From Xanthomonas arboricola pv. populi (GTDB lineage: Bacteria > Pseudomonadota > Gammaproteobacteria > Xanthomonadales > Xanthomonadaceae), in the NCBI RefSeq assembly GCF_002939945.1, contig NZ_MDEB01000003.1, forward strand, positions 438,547 to 502,546: DNA of 64,000 bases. The letters are read 5' to 3'. The notes beneath the pieces were generated by a model. The model worked only from the letters and a program-made list of their open reading frames with translations, was not told the origin of the DNA and did no database searches. This document shows positions 8,338 through 17,495 of the stretch, piece after piece. How positions within the stretch are numbered: the first letter of the stretch is position 1; each line of letters starts with the position of its first letter. Made by a program: the position numbers and the translations under genes.

Positions 8338-8365
8338 GGCCGGTCGCGGCCTAGGCCGCTCCTAC
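8338..8365. repeat. REP-like palindromic element
   Basis: The minus strand reads GTAGGAGCGGCCTAGGCCGC followed by GACCGG, with the perfect palindrome GCGGCCTAGGCCGC at 8345-8358. GTAGGAGCGGC...GCCGCGA elements are a familiar intergenic REP type in xanthomonads and pseudomonads. It lies just after the stop of the EamA gene on the minus strand and could also act as its 3' hairpin. Confidence 0.65.
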
Positions 8366-8393
8366 GATGGAGTTTGTTGGTTGCGCTGTGCAG

Positions 8394-9341
8394 TCAGTCG
8401 ACGATGTTTTTCGCCTCGGCGGTGCCGAGCAGTTCCGGGTGCACGATCTTGCGCCGGCGTTCCAGCACGGGATGCAGGAACACCGCGCCGAGAATGATCG
8501 CCACGCCGAGATAGAACTGCAGGGTCAGCTCGCGTTGCTCGCCGAGCAGGGCGATCGCCAGCACGATGGCGTAGACCGGTTCGAGGTTGGTCACCAGTTG
8601 CACCGAGTAGGCGCTGAGATGGCGCAACGCCACCAGCGCCAGCGCAAACGGCAGCAGGGTGCAGGCCAGCGACAGCACCAGCAGCAGGACGCCGTCGTGC
8701 AGGCCGGGAACGATCAGCAGATCGCCATGCAGCGACGGCAGCAACAGCGGCATGGCCGGCGCCAGCACGGTCAGGGTCAGCGTGCCGGCGCCGAGTTCCA
8801 GTGCGGTGACGGTGAGCGGGTCGGCATGCGCCACCATGCGCTTGTTGAGCGAGCCGAACAGGCCGACGAACACCGCCGAAATCGCGCCGATCGCCACCCC
8901 GGCACGCATGCCATCCGGCACCCCGCCGACCACCAGCGCCACGCCGGGCAACACCGCCAGGCCGAACAGCAATTCGCGCGGGCGGAAAGGGCGCTGCGTC
9001 ACCCATGGCTCGATCACTGCGGTGAACACCGGCGCCAGCGCAATGCAGGTCGCCGCCACCGAGGCATTGGCCAGCTTGATCGCGCCGTAGAAGGTCAGCC
9101 AGTGCAAGGCCACCAACGCGCCGATGCCGCAATAGCCCAGCACCACCCGCGCCGACAAGCCGCGCAGCCCGCGCCACACGCGCGGCAACAGCGCCAGCGC
9201 CACCACCACGATCAACATGCGCCACCACACCAACGGCAATGCCGGCAGCGTGATCAGCTTGCCCAGGACCGCGGTGATGCCCCAGAGCAGGACGCAGAAA
9301 TGGATTTGCAGTTGCGCCTTGCGCAGGTCGGTCGTGGGCAT
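8394..9341 (-). CDS. EamA/DMT-superfamily transporter
   Basis: A 315-residue membrane protein with about ten hydrophobic helices arranged as two EamA repeats. The first repeat runs from FCVLLWGITAVLGKLITLPA to about residue 135. The second contains LVTNLEPVYAIVLAIALLGE, a typical last-helix signature of drug/metabolite exporters. These carriers export amino acids, nucleotides or drugs; the substrate cannot be told from the sequence. I chose ATG at 9341 because residues upstream are Arg-rich and Cys-rich and do not resemble the family. It sits convergent with the decayed GGDEF gene and is followed upstream by an independent DUF72 gene. Confidence 0.88.
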   Translation of the reverse strand: MPTTDLRKAQLQIHFCVLLWGITAVLGKLITLPALPLVWWRMLIVVVALALLPRVWRGLRGLSARVVLGYCGIGALVALHWLTFYGAIKLANASVAATCIALAPVFTAVIEPWVTQRPFRPRELLFGLAVLPGVALVVGGVPDGMRAGVAIGAISAVFVGLFGSLNKRMVAHADPLTVTALELGAGTLTLTVLAPAMPLLLPSLHGDLLIVPGLHDGVLLLVLSLACTLLPFALALVALRHLSAYSVQLVTNLEPVYAIVLAIALLGEQRELTLQFYLGVAIILGAVFLHPVLERRRKIVHPELLGTAEAKNIVD

Positions 9342-9378
9342 GCGCCATTGTCGCCGAAGACGCGCCGCAACGCCCCTG

Positions 9379-10212
9379 CTAGCGCGACCCCAACGCCTGC
9401 AGCAACGCCATTGCCGCAGCCGGATTGCGCTCTTTGGCCGCACTGATGAAAAACACGAACACTTCGCGTGGTGTGACCTTGGCTTGCGCGGCCGCGTCGA
9501 TGTGCGGCACATCAGCCGGGTCCTCGCCACGCCGCCAGGCCTGGATGCGCTCGGCCCAGCGCGCCAGTGCCGGTGCCGGATAACCTGCAGTGAGACGCGC
9601 CTGGCTGCGCATCAATCGCGCATAGACGAAGTCGGTGGACAGATCGGCAAAGGACGGATGCTCGTCCGAGTCGGTGAACACCGTGGCCACCCCATGCTGG
9701 CGCACCAACGCCAGCAGCGACGCGTCCACCGCATCGTGGTCGCGTATTTCCAGCACATGCCGCAGCACGCGCTTGCCGGCGCGTCTGGGCAGCAACGACA
9801 GGAACGCGTCCAGGTCGTCGGTCTGCAGCCGATGGCCTTGTTCGAACTGCCACACCAGCGGCCCCAGCGTGTCGCCGAGCTCGACAATACCGCCGATGAA
9901 GTCGTCCACCTGCGCCTTCGTACCAGCCAGTTTGCGCGACTGGGTGATGCGGCGCGGTGCCTTGGCGGAGAACACGAACCCGGGCGGCACCTCGTCGCGC
10001 CACTTTGCGTAGGTCGCCGGCTTTTGCGTCCCGTAGTAGGTGCCGTTGATCTCGATGGCGGTGAGCTGGCGGCTTGCGTATTCCAGCTCGCGCCGCTGCA
10101 CCAGCCCTTGCGGATAGAACATCCCCGCGCGCCACGGCGCATACACCCAGCCGCCGATACCGACGTGGATGCCATCGAGCGCGGGCGGGGTGGCAGCGAA
10201 CAGATCGGTCAT
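9379..10212 (-). CDS. DUF72 family protein
   Basis: Encodes 277 residues. The start GIHVGIGGWVYAPWRAGMFY, then AIEINGTYYG and PPGFVFSAKAPRRITQSRKL, are diagnostic DUF72 stretches. The family adopts a TIM-barrel-like fold (YecE type) of unknown biochemical role and is usually cytoplasmic. The length fits (230-300). ATG 10212 begins MTDLFAATPP, 19 residues before the first conserved motif. The stop lies 37 bases before the EamA start on the same strand, so the two may be cotranscribed. The 292-base gap up to rraA (10213-10504) shows no gene that I recognise. Confidence 0.88.
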   Translation of the reverse strand: MTDLFAATPPALDGIHVGIGGWVYAPWRAGMFYPQGLVQRRELEYASRQLTAIEINGTYYGTQKPATYAKWRDEVPPGFVFSAKAPRRITQSRKLAGTKAQVDDFIGGIVELGDTLGPLVWQFEQGHRLQTDDLDAFLSLLPRRAGKRVLRHVLEIRDHDAVDASLLALVRQHGVATVFTDSDEHPSFADLSTDFVYARLMRSQARLTAGYPAPALARWAERIQAWRRGEDPADVPHIDAAAQAKVTPREVFVFFISAAKERNPAAAMALLQALGSR

Positions 10213-10504
10213 GAGGGATTCCACGTTGGCGTGAGCGCGCGCCTGGCATGTCGGGTGCACGCACATGTGGCAAGCCACCCGGATGATAGCCCCGCCGGCT
10301 TCGCAGTGACGCAGGGCGGTCGCCGAAGTGCGCGCGTACTGCCAGGCAGGCGCGGCCGTTGCCCGGGGGCCGTCTGTAAGCAAGTTGTGTACAGCGTCCA
10401 GGCGCAGCCCGACCAACGGCTCGGCGATCAACGGCGCACGTGGCGGCTTACACGGACGCGGCCATGCCGCTACCATCGCAGATCGCCACTTCCGGAGCGC
10501 AGCG

Positions 10505-11005
10505 ATGACCTGGACCACGCCCGATCTGTGTGACCGTTTTCCCGAGGTGAGCATCGCCGAACCGTTGTTCCGCTCCTACGGCGGACGTGCGGCATTCTCC
10601 GGGCCGATCACCACCGTGCGTTGTTTCGAGGACAACTCGCGCGTGCGCGAACTGGCCGCCACGCCCGGCGATGGGCGCGTGCTGGTGGTGGACGGGCAGG
10701 GCTCGTTGAAACACGCCTTGCTGGGCGACCAGATCGCTGCACAGGCGGTCGCCAACGGCTGGGCCGGCGTGTTGATCCACGGCTGCGTGCGCGATGTGGA
10801 GATCCTCGCCACGCTGCCGCTGGGCGTGCTGGCACTGGGCGCCTGCCCACGCCGCACCGAGCGGCGCGATCTGGGCGAGGTGGAGGTGCCGGTGAATTTT
10901 GCCGGCGTGGCCTTCGTGCCCGGCCATTGGCTGTATGCCGATGGCAACGGCGTGTTGGTGGCACCGCTGCCGCTGTCGCTGGACAGTGCCGGCGGATCGA
11001 TCTGA
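10505..11005 (+). CDS. rraA: RraA-like protein (RNase E regulator / HMG aldolase family)
   Basis: A 166-residue RraA-fold protein with the signature [36 protein letters not shown] and a C-terminal [11 protein letters not shown]. coli RraA is a trimer that binds RNase E and damps its activity. Other members, with the same fold, are annotated as 4-hydroxy-4-methyl-2-oxoglutarate aldolases. The metal-binding Asp of the aldolase (GCVRD, then ADGNGV) is present, so aldolase activity remains possible. The ATG follows GGAGCGCAGCG. An RNase E/G family gene is present at 39358-40857, but not next to it. Confidence 0.88.
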   Translation: MTWTTPDLCDRFPEVSIAEPLFRSYGGRAAFSGPITTVRCFEDNSRVRELAATPGDGRVLVVDGQGSLKHALLGDQIAAQAVANGWAGVLIHGCVRDVEILATLPLGVLALGACPRRTERRDLGEVEVPVNFAGVAFVPGHWLYADGNGVLVAPLPLSLDSAGGSI

Positions 11006-11027
11006 TCAAGAAAATGAGGGCGTTGCG

Positions 11028-12623
11028 GTGACCTTGAACCGATGGCTGAGTGGAGGCGTGCTGATGCTGGCAAGCGTGGTGGCGACGACGCAGGCGGCCG
11101 AGCTTCCCGCCGGCATGCAGCAGTTCGACGCGCAGATGGAACGCGTGCGCCAACAGTTCGATGTACCCGGCATTGCGGTGGCCATCGTCAAGGATGGGCA
11201 GGTGGTGCTGGAGCGCGGTTACGGCGTGCGCGAGATCGGCAAGCCTGCGCCGGTGCAGGCCGATACGCTGTTCGCGATCGCCTCCAACACCAAGGCGTTC
11301 ACTGCCGCCTCGCTGTCGATCCTGGCCGACGAGGGCAAGCTCTCGCTCGACGACAAGGTCATCGACCACCTGCCGTGGTTCCGCATGTCCGACCCGTACG
11401 TCAGCGGCGAGATGCGTCTGCGCGATCTGCTCGCGCACCGCAGCGGCCTGAGCCTGGGCGCGGGCGATCTGCTGTTCTGGCCGACCACCAGCTACAGCAC
11501 CGACGAAGTCGTGCAGCGGCTGGCCAAGGTGCCGCTGAAGGGCGGTTTTCGTGATCGCTACGCCTACGACAATATTCTCTACGCTGTGGCGCAGAAGGTG
11601 ATCGAGCAGGTCTCCGGGCAGAGCTATGCGGCGTTTCTGCAGCAACGCATCTTTGCCCCGGTCGGCATGCGTGGCACGCGCTTCAATGCCGATCATCTGC
11701 AGCCTGGCGACAACGCGGCCGTGGGCCATGCCAAGTACGACTTCACCGAGCTGCGCACGGTCGCGCCGCTGACCTGGTCCAACAACTCCGGTGCCGGCGG
11801 CATCTATTCCAGCGCGCATGACATGGCGTTGTGGATGAACGTGCAACTGGCCGGCGGCGTCCTGCCGGATGGCGCGCCGCTGTTCAGCGCCAGACGGCAG
11901 CAGGACATGTGGTCGATGATCACGCCGATCGCGATTGCCGAACCGGCCGTGCCGGAGCTGGCGGCAGCACGCCCCAATTTTGCCGGCTACGGTGAGGGCT
12001 GGAGCCTGAGCGATTACCGCGGCCATCGGCTGGTATGGCACACCGGCGGCTGGCCGGGCATGGTGTCGCGGCTGACGCTGGTGCCAGAGCAGCAGTTGGG
12101 GGTGGTGGTGTTGACCAATCAGGAGGCCGGCGCGGCCTTCAATGCAGTGACCCTGCAGGTGCTGGATGCGTTCTTGCAGGTGCCGGCCACCGATTGGACC
12201 GCCGCCTATGCCAAGGCGGTGGCCAAGGCCGACGGCGATGCGGACACCAGCTGGAAGAAGCATCTGGACGCACGTGCAGCGCACTCCACGCCGTCGCTGC
12301 CGTTGCGCAGCTATGCGGCGACCTATCGCGACCCGTGGTACGGCGATGTGGTGATCCGTCAGGATGGCAAACGCCTGCGTCTGCAATTCGCCAAGACCGC
12401 GCAGCTGGTCGGTACGCTGGAGCATTGGCAGCACGACAGCTTCATCGTGCGCTGGGACGATCGCTCCTTGAATGCCGATGCCTTCGTCAATTTCGCGCTC
12501 ACCCCGGATGGTGCGGTGCGCGAGATGCGGATGGAGGCGGTGTCGCCGCTGACCGATTTCAGCTTCGATTTCCAGGATCTGGTGTTGACGCCGGTGGCGG
12601 CAGCGCAGCCGACGCCGAAGTGA
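11028..12623 (+). CDS. Secreted serine hydrolase, beta-lactamase/esterase class C family
   Basis: Encodes 531 residues with a signal peptide (cleavage likely after TTQAA near residue 24). The class C-like fold has the nucleophile motif SNTK at about 86-89, YDN near 180 and HTGG near 338. A C-terminal extension of about 150 residues (from WTAAYAKAVAKADG) resembles the DUF3471-type domain often fused to these enzymes. Such proteins are periplasmic esterases, D-aminopeptidases or peptidases rather than true beta-lactamases. GTG 11028 is the start, preceded by GAGGG; it lies 22 bases after rraA, so the two are probably cotranscribed. The substrate is unknown. Confidence 0.88.
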   Translation: MTLNRWLSGGVLMLASVVATTQAAELPAGMQQFDAQMERVRQQFDVPGIAVAIVKDGQVVLERGYGVREIGKPAPVQADTLFAIASNTKAFTAASLSILADEGKLSLDDKVIDHLPWFRMSDPYVSGEMRLRDLLAHRSGLSLGAGDLLFWPTTSYSTDEVVQRLAKVPLKGGFRDRYAYDNILYAVAQKVIEQVSGQSYAAFLQQRIFAPVGMRGTRFNADHLQPGDNAAVGHAKYDFTELRTVAPLTWSNNSGAGGIYSSAHDMALWMNVQLAGGVLPDGAPLFSARRQQDMWSMITPIAIAEPAVPELAAARPNFAGYGEGWSLSDYRGHRLVWHTGGWPGMVSRLTLVPEQQLGVVVLTNQEAGAAFNAVTLQVLDAFLQVPATDWTAAYAKAVAKADGDADTSWKKHLDARAAHSTPSLPLRSYAATYRDPWYGDVVIRQDGKRLRLQFAKTAQLVGTLEHWQHDSFIVRWDDRSLNADAFVNFALTPDGAVREMRMEAVSPLTDFSFDFQDLVLTPVAAAQPTPK

Positions 12624-12945
12624 TGCGTCGCTGATCGTCGCGGTGGGCCATCGCCGCTGCACCGAGCGTGCGGTGGCTGATCGCCTGCGGCGCATGGTCG
12701 GTGCCTTGCGCGTGGATGGCCTGATGGTGGGCGCCATCCGCGCCGCAACCGCACACCGCACATGTGCCGATCACTGCGGAATCGCGCAACCGGGCTCGGC
12801 GCGTCTGCCGCGTACCGTCCGGGCCAATCTTGACGGTCAACCCGGCGGCACCCCGCCAATGCCTGCGTGCCGGCTGCACGATGGCTATCGTGCACCGGCA
12901 CGGCCCGTTATGATCCGCGCACTTCTCAGGGATGTTGCCAAACGC
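12624..12945. other. Intergenic region without a recognised gene
   Basis: These 322 bases separate the serine hydrolase from the antiporter. A forward frame is open through it and continues into the antiporter, but its predicted residues show no family features. I see no hairpin with a T-run. An AGGGAT near 12927 may serve the antiporter start. Confidence 0.5.
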
Positions 12946-14211
12946 ATGACCACTCCGCAGATGTCGGTGTATTTTTTTCTGCAGGCCGCAGCGATTCTGC
13001 TGGTATGTCGTCTGGTGGGGCTGCTGGCCAAGCGGATCGGCCAGCCGCAGGTGGTGGGCGAGATGATCGCCGGAGTGATGCTGGGGCCGTCATTGTTCGG
13101 CGCGGTGTTGCCCGGGTTGCAGGCGTCGCTGTTCCCCAAGCAGACCATGGATGTGCTGTACGTGTTCGCGCAGTTCGGCGTGGGCCTGTACATGTTCCTG
13201 GTCGGTACCGACTTCCGCGGCGACCATTTCCGCGCGCGCTATCGCAGTGCGATGAGCGTGTCGATGGCCGGCATCGCGGTGCCGTTCGCCTTGGCCTTCG
13301 CGATGTGCCCGTGGTTGATCAACGTGGACGGCCTGTTCTCGGAAAAAGCCAAGTTGATGGAGGCCTCGCTGTTCCTGGGCGCGGCCATCGCGATCACCGC
13401 GTTTCCGATGCTGGCGCGCATCATCCACGAGCGCGGTCTGACCGATAGCCCGTTGGGCACGCTGGCACTGACTGCAGGGGCGTTCGACGATGCGGCGGCG
13501 TGGTGCATTCTTGCCGTGGTCCTGGCCAGCTTCGGCGGCAGTTGGGGCAGCGCCTATCTGGCCATCGGCGGTGGCGTGGCCTATGCATTGTTCATGATCT
13601 TTGTCGGCCGGCATCTGCTGCGCCGTCTCGATCGTTACGTGGTGCAGGACCAGCCGCTGGGCAATGGCGTGTTGGCGGTCATCCTGATGCTGTTTTGCGT
13701 CAGCGCATGGGCGATGGATGCGATCGGTATCCACGCAGTCTTCGGCGGCTTCCTGCTCGGCGTTTGCCTGCCCAGGGGCGCGTTGACCGAAAAATTGCGC
13801 GCGATGCTGCAGCCGTTCGTGGTGGTGTTCCTGCTGCCGATGTTCTTCACCTACTCCGGCCTCAAGACCCAGCTCAGCGTGCTGCTGCAGCCGCAGATCA
13901 TGCTGGCCGGCGTGGCGATTCTGGCCGCATCGTTCATCGGCAAGGGATTGGCCTGCTGGGCCGCTGCACGCATCACCGGCGAGAACAACCGCGATGCGAT
14001 GGCGATCGGCTCGCTGATGAATGCACGTGGCTTGATGGAGCTGATCATCATCAATATCGGCCTGCAGGCCGGGGTGATCGAACAAGGCCTGTTCTCGGTG
14101 CTGGTGCTGATGGCGATCCTCTCCACCCTGATGGCCACGCCGCTGTTCAACTGGATCATGCGTCGCCATGCCAACGTGACCGATGCGGTGCCGAGTCTGC
14201 AGCAGCGCTGA
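12946..14211 (+). CDS. CPA2-family cation:proton antiporter
   Basis: Encodes about 421 residues with twelve or so membrane helices. GQPQVVGEMIAGVMLGPSLF and AFDDAAAW (the paired acidic DD of the ion site) mark the KefB/GerN-type Na+/H+ exchanger domain. There is no C-terminal RCK/TrkA-N domain, unlike KefB or KefC, so gating by NAD(H) or glutathione through that domain is not expected. The protein would exchange K+ or Na+ for H+ across the inner membrane. ATG 12946 (MTTPQMSVYFF) is my choice. ATG 12910 would add twelve residues and cannot be excluded. Confidence 0.88.
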   Translation: MTTPQMSVYFFLQAAAILLVCRLVGLLAKRIGQPQVVGEMIAGVMLGPSLFGAVLPGLQASLFPKQTMDVLYVFAQFGVGLYMFLVGTDFRGDHFRARYRSAMSVSMAGIAVPFALAFAMCPWLINVDGLFSEKAKLMEASLFLGAAIAITAFPMLARIIHERGLTDSPLGTLALTAGAFDDAAAWCILAVVLASFGGSWGSAYLAIGGGVAYALFMIFVGRHLLRRLDRYVVQDQPLGNGVLAVILMLFCVSAWAMDAIGIHAVFGGFLLGVCLPRGALTEKLRAMLQPFVVVFLLPMFFTYSGLKTQLSVLLQPQIMLAGVAILAASFIGKGLACWAAARITGENNRDAMAIGSLMNARGLMELIIINIGLQAGVIEQGLFSVLVLMAILSTLMATPLFNWIMRRHANVTDAVPSLQQR

Positions 14212-14555
14212 GGCGGTTTCATCGATTCCACCAATGCAGGCACGAGCTGCTGTCGCGTCACGACTGTGTCGCGATAGTGGTCGCATCGAGACCGCGATGC
14301 TCGCTGCGATAAGTCGCCGGCGGCGCGTTGGCGTGCGCGGCGTGGCGCTGCGTGCGGGCATCTGCGCAGCATCCCGGCAATGTGCGGCGGCGGATTCGTC
14401 ACCATCCCGGCACAGGTGGCCGATCTGTCCCGTCGCGGGCGCTCGCATGCAGGATCGCTATCGGCAGAGTGCAATTCTGCGGCGTCGGGTGCGCAGCGAT
14501 GCAGCCAGTGGCGCGTCGCTGCATACTTGCAGCGCAAACAGGTAGCCAAGACACG
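14212..14555. other. Intergenic region without a recognised gene
   Basis: These 344 bases between the antiporter and the pRiA4b ORF-3-like gene hold no convincing reading frame, hairpin terminator or repeat. The last 40 bases should contain the ribosome site of the next gene, where GGTAGCCAAG is a weak candidate. Confidence 0.5.
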
Positions 14556-15152
14556 ATGACCAAGGCAAAGAAGAAAGCTGCACAGCAGGCTGTGCCCGCG
14601 CCTGCACCGGTGTATCAGCTGCATGTTTGGCTGGTGGGAAGCGCGCCGTTGATCTGGCGCCGCGTGCTGGTGGCGGGGTCGCTGCGCCTGGCCACGCTGC
14701 ATCGCGTGTTGCAACCGGTGATGGGCTGGACCGGTGCGCATCCGTACGAATTCGACCTGGGCGGCGGCCGCTATGGCGAGTCCGGGCTGGATGTGCCGGA
14801 CCGGCCACGCCTCAAGCACGCCGCGCGCGTCACCGTCGAGAGCGCGGTGGGCGAGCTGGAGCGGTTCGACTATTTCTACGGTGCCGGCGCGGGCTGGCAG
14901 CACCGCATCCAGGTCGAAGCGATCCTGCCGCCCGACGCGGGCATGCGTGGGGCTCGTTGCGTGGACGGCGCCAACGCCTGCCCGCCGGAAAACAGTGAAG
15001 GGATCGACGACTACCAGGCATTGCTGCAGATCATCGCCGACCCGGATCATGCGCAACACGTGCAGGAGCTGGCCACCTTGGGTGGGCGCTTCGACCCGGG
15101 CCATTTCGATCCGGCCGAGATCAACCGTCTGCTCGCGCGTGTGCGCGAGTGA
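14556..15152 (+). CDS. Plasmid pRiA4b ORF-3 family protein
   Basis: A 198-residue protein. After a Lys/Ala-rich leader it has VYQLHVWLVGSAPLIWRRVL, LHRVLQPVMGW, HPYEFDLGG and, near the end, GGRFDPGHFDPAEIN. This is the pattern of the pRiA4b ORF-3 (IS1096-associated TnpR-like) family, seen on plasmids and in chromosomes. Its biochemical role is unknown; no catalytic residues stand out. There is no signal peptide. Although the family name comes from a mobile element, I see no transposase or inverted repeats nearby, so there is no direct evidence of recent transfer. It is followed by a separate ABC exporter gene 207 bases downstream. Confidence 0.85.
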   Translation: MTKAKKKAAQQAVPAPAPVYQLHVWLVGSAPLIWRRVLVAGSLRLATLHRVLQPVMGWTGAHPYEFDLGGGRYGESGLDVPDRPRLKHAARVTVESAVGELERFDYFYGAGAGWQHRIQVEAILPPDAGMRGARCVDGANACPPENSEGIDDYQALLQIIADPDHAQHVQELATLGGRFDPGHFDPAEINRLLARVRE

Positions 15153-15359
15153 GCGCGACCGACGCCCTATGACGCGTAGCCATGCCCAGGCCATGCCTGG
15201 CGCGGGCGAGCCGGGAGCGATGCGACGGAGCCGGTTGTCTGTCGCGTGCACCGCAGCCTGGCATGGGTGTGCTGATGCAGGAGCCCGCCGCCAGCGCCAC
15301 TGCAGCTTGACGCGCGATCAGCTAGCCTGATCGCCCGGTTTTTCCCGAAAGTGTCTGCG

Positions 15360-17192
15360 ATGTTCCGATGGTTCGAATCCCTGATCGATGTCTTCCCGCC
15401 CATCGAGCGGGAAATGCCGCCACGTAGCGTGTGGCGGTTCTATCTGCATTATCTGCGGCCATTGTGGCCGATCCTGCTGGCCACGCTGATCGCCGGATTG
15501 CTGCTGGCCTTGGTGGAAGTGGCGATGTTCGACTTCCTCGGGCGCATCGTCGACATGCTGGCCGAGCGGCCGGGAGCGGACTTCTTCCGCCGTCATGCCG
15601 GCGAGTTGATCTGGATGGCGGCGATCACGCTGGTGGCGCGGCCGCTGTTCACCGGCCTGCACAATCTGTTGGTCAACCAGGCGATCGTGCCGGGCTTGAG
15701 CAACCGCTCGCGCTGGCTGATGCACAACTACGTGGTGCGGCAGAGCCTGGGCTTCTTCAACAACGATTTCGCCGGGAGGATCGCCAACCGGGTGATGCAG
15801 ACCGGGACCTCGCTGCGCGAATCGGCGGTGCAGATGGTCGATGCGCTCTGGTACATCGTGGTCTATACCGGCAGCGCGCTGTGGTTGTTCGCGCAGGCCG
15901 ACCCCTGGCTGATGGTGCCGCTGCTGATCTGGCTGGTGGTTTACGTCGCGCTGATGGCGTTTTTCGTGCCGCGTATGAAAGCGCGCGCGTGGATCGCATC
16001 GGATGCACGCTCCAAGGCCACCGGGCGCATCGTCGACGGATACACCAATATCTCCACCCTGAAGCTGTTCGCCCATGCCGGCCGCGAACAGGCCTATGTG
16101 CGCGATGCGATCGACGAGCTGGCGGTGAAACATCGCGGGCAGACGCGCGTGACCACCGCAATGGACACCGCCATTGCGGTGGCCAATGGCTTCCTGATCG
16201 TGGGGACTTGCGGATTGGCATTGTGGCTGTGGAGCCGCGGCCAGATCAGCGTGGGCGCGATCACGCTGGCGACCGGTCTGGTGATCCGCATCCACAACAT
16301 GTCCGGCTGGATCATGTGGACGGTCAACGGCATCTTCGAAGACATCGGTAGCGTGCAGGACGGCATGCAGACCATCTCGCAGCCGGTGCTGGTGCAGGAC
16401 GCGCCCGACGCGGTGCCGTTGCAGGTGACGCACGGCCAAGTGCAGTTCGAGCACGTCCATTTCCATTACGGCAAGCGCGGCGGCGTAATCGCCGGGCTGG
16501 ATCTGCAGGTGCGCGCCGGCGAGAAGATCGGCCTGGTCGGGCCATCGGGTGCGGGCAAGTCGACCCTGGTCAACGTATTGCCGCGGCTGTACGACCTGGA
16601 GCAGGGGCGCATCCTCATCGATGGGCAGGACATCGCCCGGGTCACCCAGGAAAGCCTGCGCGGGCAGATCGGCCTGGTCACCCAGGACACCTCGCTATTG
16701 CACCGTTCGATCCGCGACAACCTGCTGTATGGCAGGCCGCAGGCCAGCGACGCGCAGATGCTGGAAGCGGTGCGCAAGGCGCGCGCGGAAGGCTTCATCG
16801 ACACGCTGGTCGATGGCGAAGGCCGGCGCGGATTCGATGCGTATGTCGGCGAGCGCGGGGTCAAGCTGTCGGGCGGTCAACGGCAGCGCATCGCGATCGC
16901 GCGGGTGCTGCTGAAGGATGCACCGATTTTGATCCTGGACGAGGCCACCTCGGCACTGGATTCGGAAGTGGAAGCGGCGATCCAGGACAGCCTGGACGCG
17001 TTGATGGGCAACAAGACCGTCATCGCCATTGCGCACCGGCTTTCGACCATCGCGCGCATGGACCGGCTGGTGGTGATGGACGCCGGGCGCATCGTCGAGA
17101 CCGGTACGCATGCGCAACTGATCGCGCAGGGCGGGCTGTATGCACGCCTGTGGGCGCGGCAAACCGGAGGGTTCGTTGCGGCGGATGGGTGA
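15360..17192 (+). CDS. ABC exporter with fused membrane and ATPase domains (MsbA-like)
   Basis: A 610-residue half-transporter. Six membrane helices span about residues 30-320. The nucleotide-binding domain has Walker A GPSGAGKST at about 394, the ABC signature LSGGQRQRIAIAR at about 503, Walker B ILILDEATSALD and the switch His in IAIAHRLST. It would work as a homodimer exporting lipids, drugs or peptides from the inner membrane. The start ATG 15360 (MFRWFESLIDVFPP) is preferred; a GTG at 15351 adds three residues. It is a single-gene unit with no substrate or accessory gene next to it, so the cargo is not evident. Confidence 0.9.
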   Translation: MFRWFESLIDVFPPIEREMPPRSVWRFYLHYLRPLWPILLATLIAGLLLALVEVAMFDFLGRIVDMLAERPGADFFRRHAGELIWMAAITLVARPLFTGLHNLLVNQAIVPGLSNRSRWLMHNYVVRQSLGFFNNDFAGRIANRVMQTGTSLRESAVQMVDALWYIVVYTGSALWLFAQADPWLMVPLLIWLVVYVALMAFFVPRMKARAWIASDARSKATGRIVDGYTNISTLKLFAHAGREQAYVRDAIDELAVKHRGQTRVTTAMDTAIAVANGFLIVGTCGLALWLWSRGQISVGAITLATGLVIRIHNMSGWIMWTVNGIFEDIGSVQDGMQTISQPVLVQDAPDAVPLQVTHGQVQFEHVHFHYGKRGGVIAGLDLQVRAGEKIGLVGPSGAGKSTLVNVLPRLYDLEQGRILIDGQDIARVTQESLRGQIGLVTQDTSLLHRSIRDNLLYGRPQASDAQMLEAVRKARAEGFIDTLVDGEGRRGFDAYVGERGVKLSGGQRQRIAIARVLLKDAPILILDEATSALDSEVEAAIQDSLDALMGNKTVIAIAHRLSTIARMDRLVVMDAGRIVETGTHAQLIAQGGLYARLWARQTGGFVAADG

Positions 17193-17495
17193 GAGGGCTT
17201 TAGTGGGTTGCGCAAACGTGCAACAACCGCAGCGACAAGCACCTCTCCTGCGGGGGCGCCAAGGCACGGCCTGCGCGCGTGCCTTGGAGCGCCCGTGCCG
17301 CGAGCGCGGGCCGGGGCGCGGAGCGGGGGTTGGGGTGAAGGAAGCAGGTGCTGCTTCACTTATGAAGGCGCGTGGCGACGCGTTTGCCAATGCAGGCACT
17401 GACAGCTTTCTGCGGCGCACCCTCATCCGCCCCTGCGGGGCACCTTCTCCCGAGGGGAGAAGGGTCACTCGTTCTCCCGCTAGGAGAAGGATCAA
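17193..17495. repeat. Composite intergenic repeat, copy 1
   Basis: No gene lies here. Module A (17241-17270, CTCTCCTGCGGGGGCGCCAA) and module B (17419-17464, starting ACCCTCATCCGCCCC and ending GGGAGAAGGG) both recur at 21171-21197 and 21332-21377. Module B copies are both 46 bases and match at about 41 positions. CCTTCTCCCGAGGGGAGAAGG-like arms can fold. Between the modules, GGCGCGTGGCGACGCGTTTG at 17367-17386 is identical to part of the array after leuS (29899-29918). Confidence 0.75.

Noticed and set aside
13090-14448. Antisense frame opposite the cation:proton antiporter
   Set aside because: No hydrophobic helices or motifs; the sense strand encodes a normal antiporter.
14556-15152. Possible mobile element around the pRiA4b ORF-3-like gene
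   Set aside because: The family name comes from an IS1096-type context, but no transposase, inverted repeats or target duplication is visible here.
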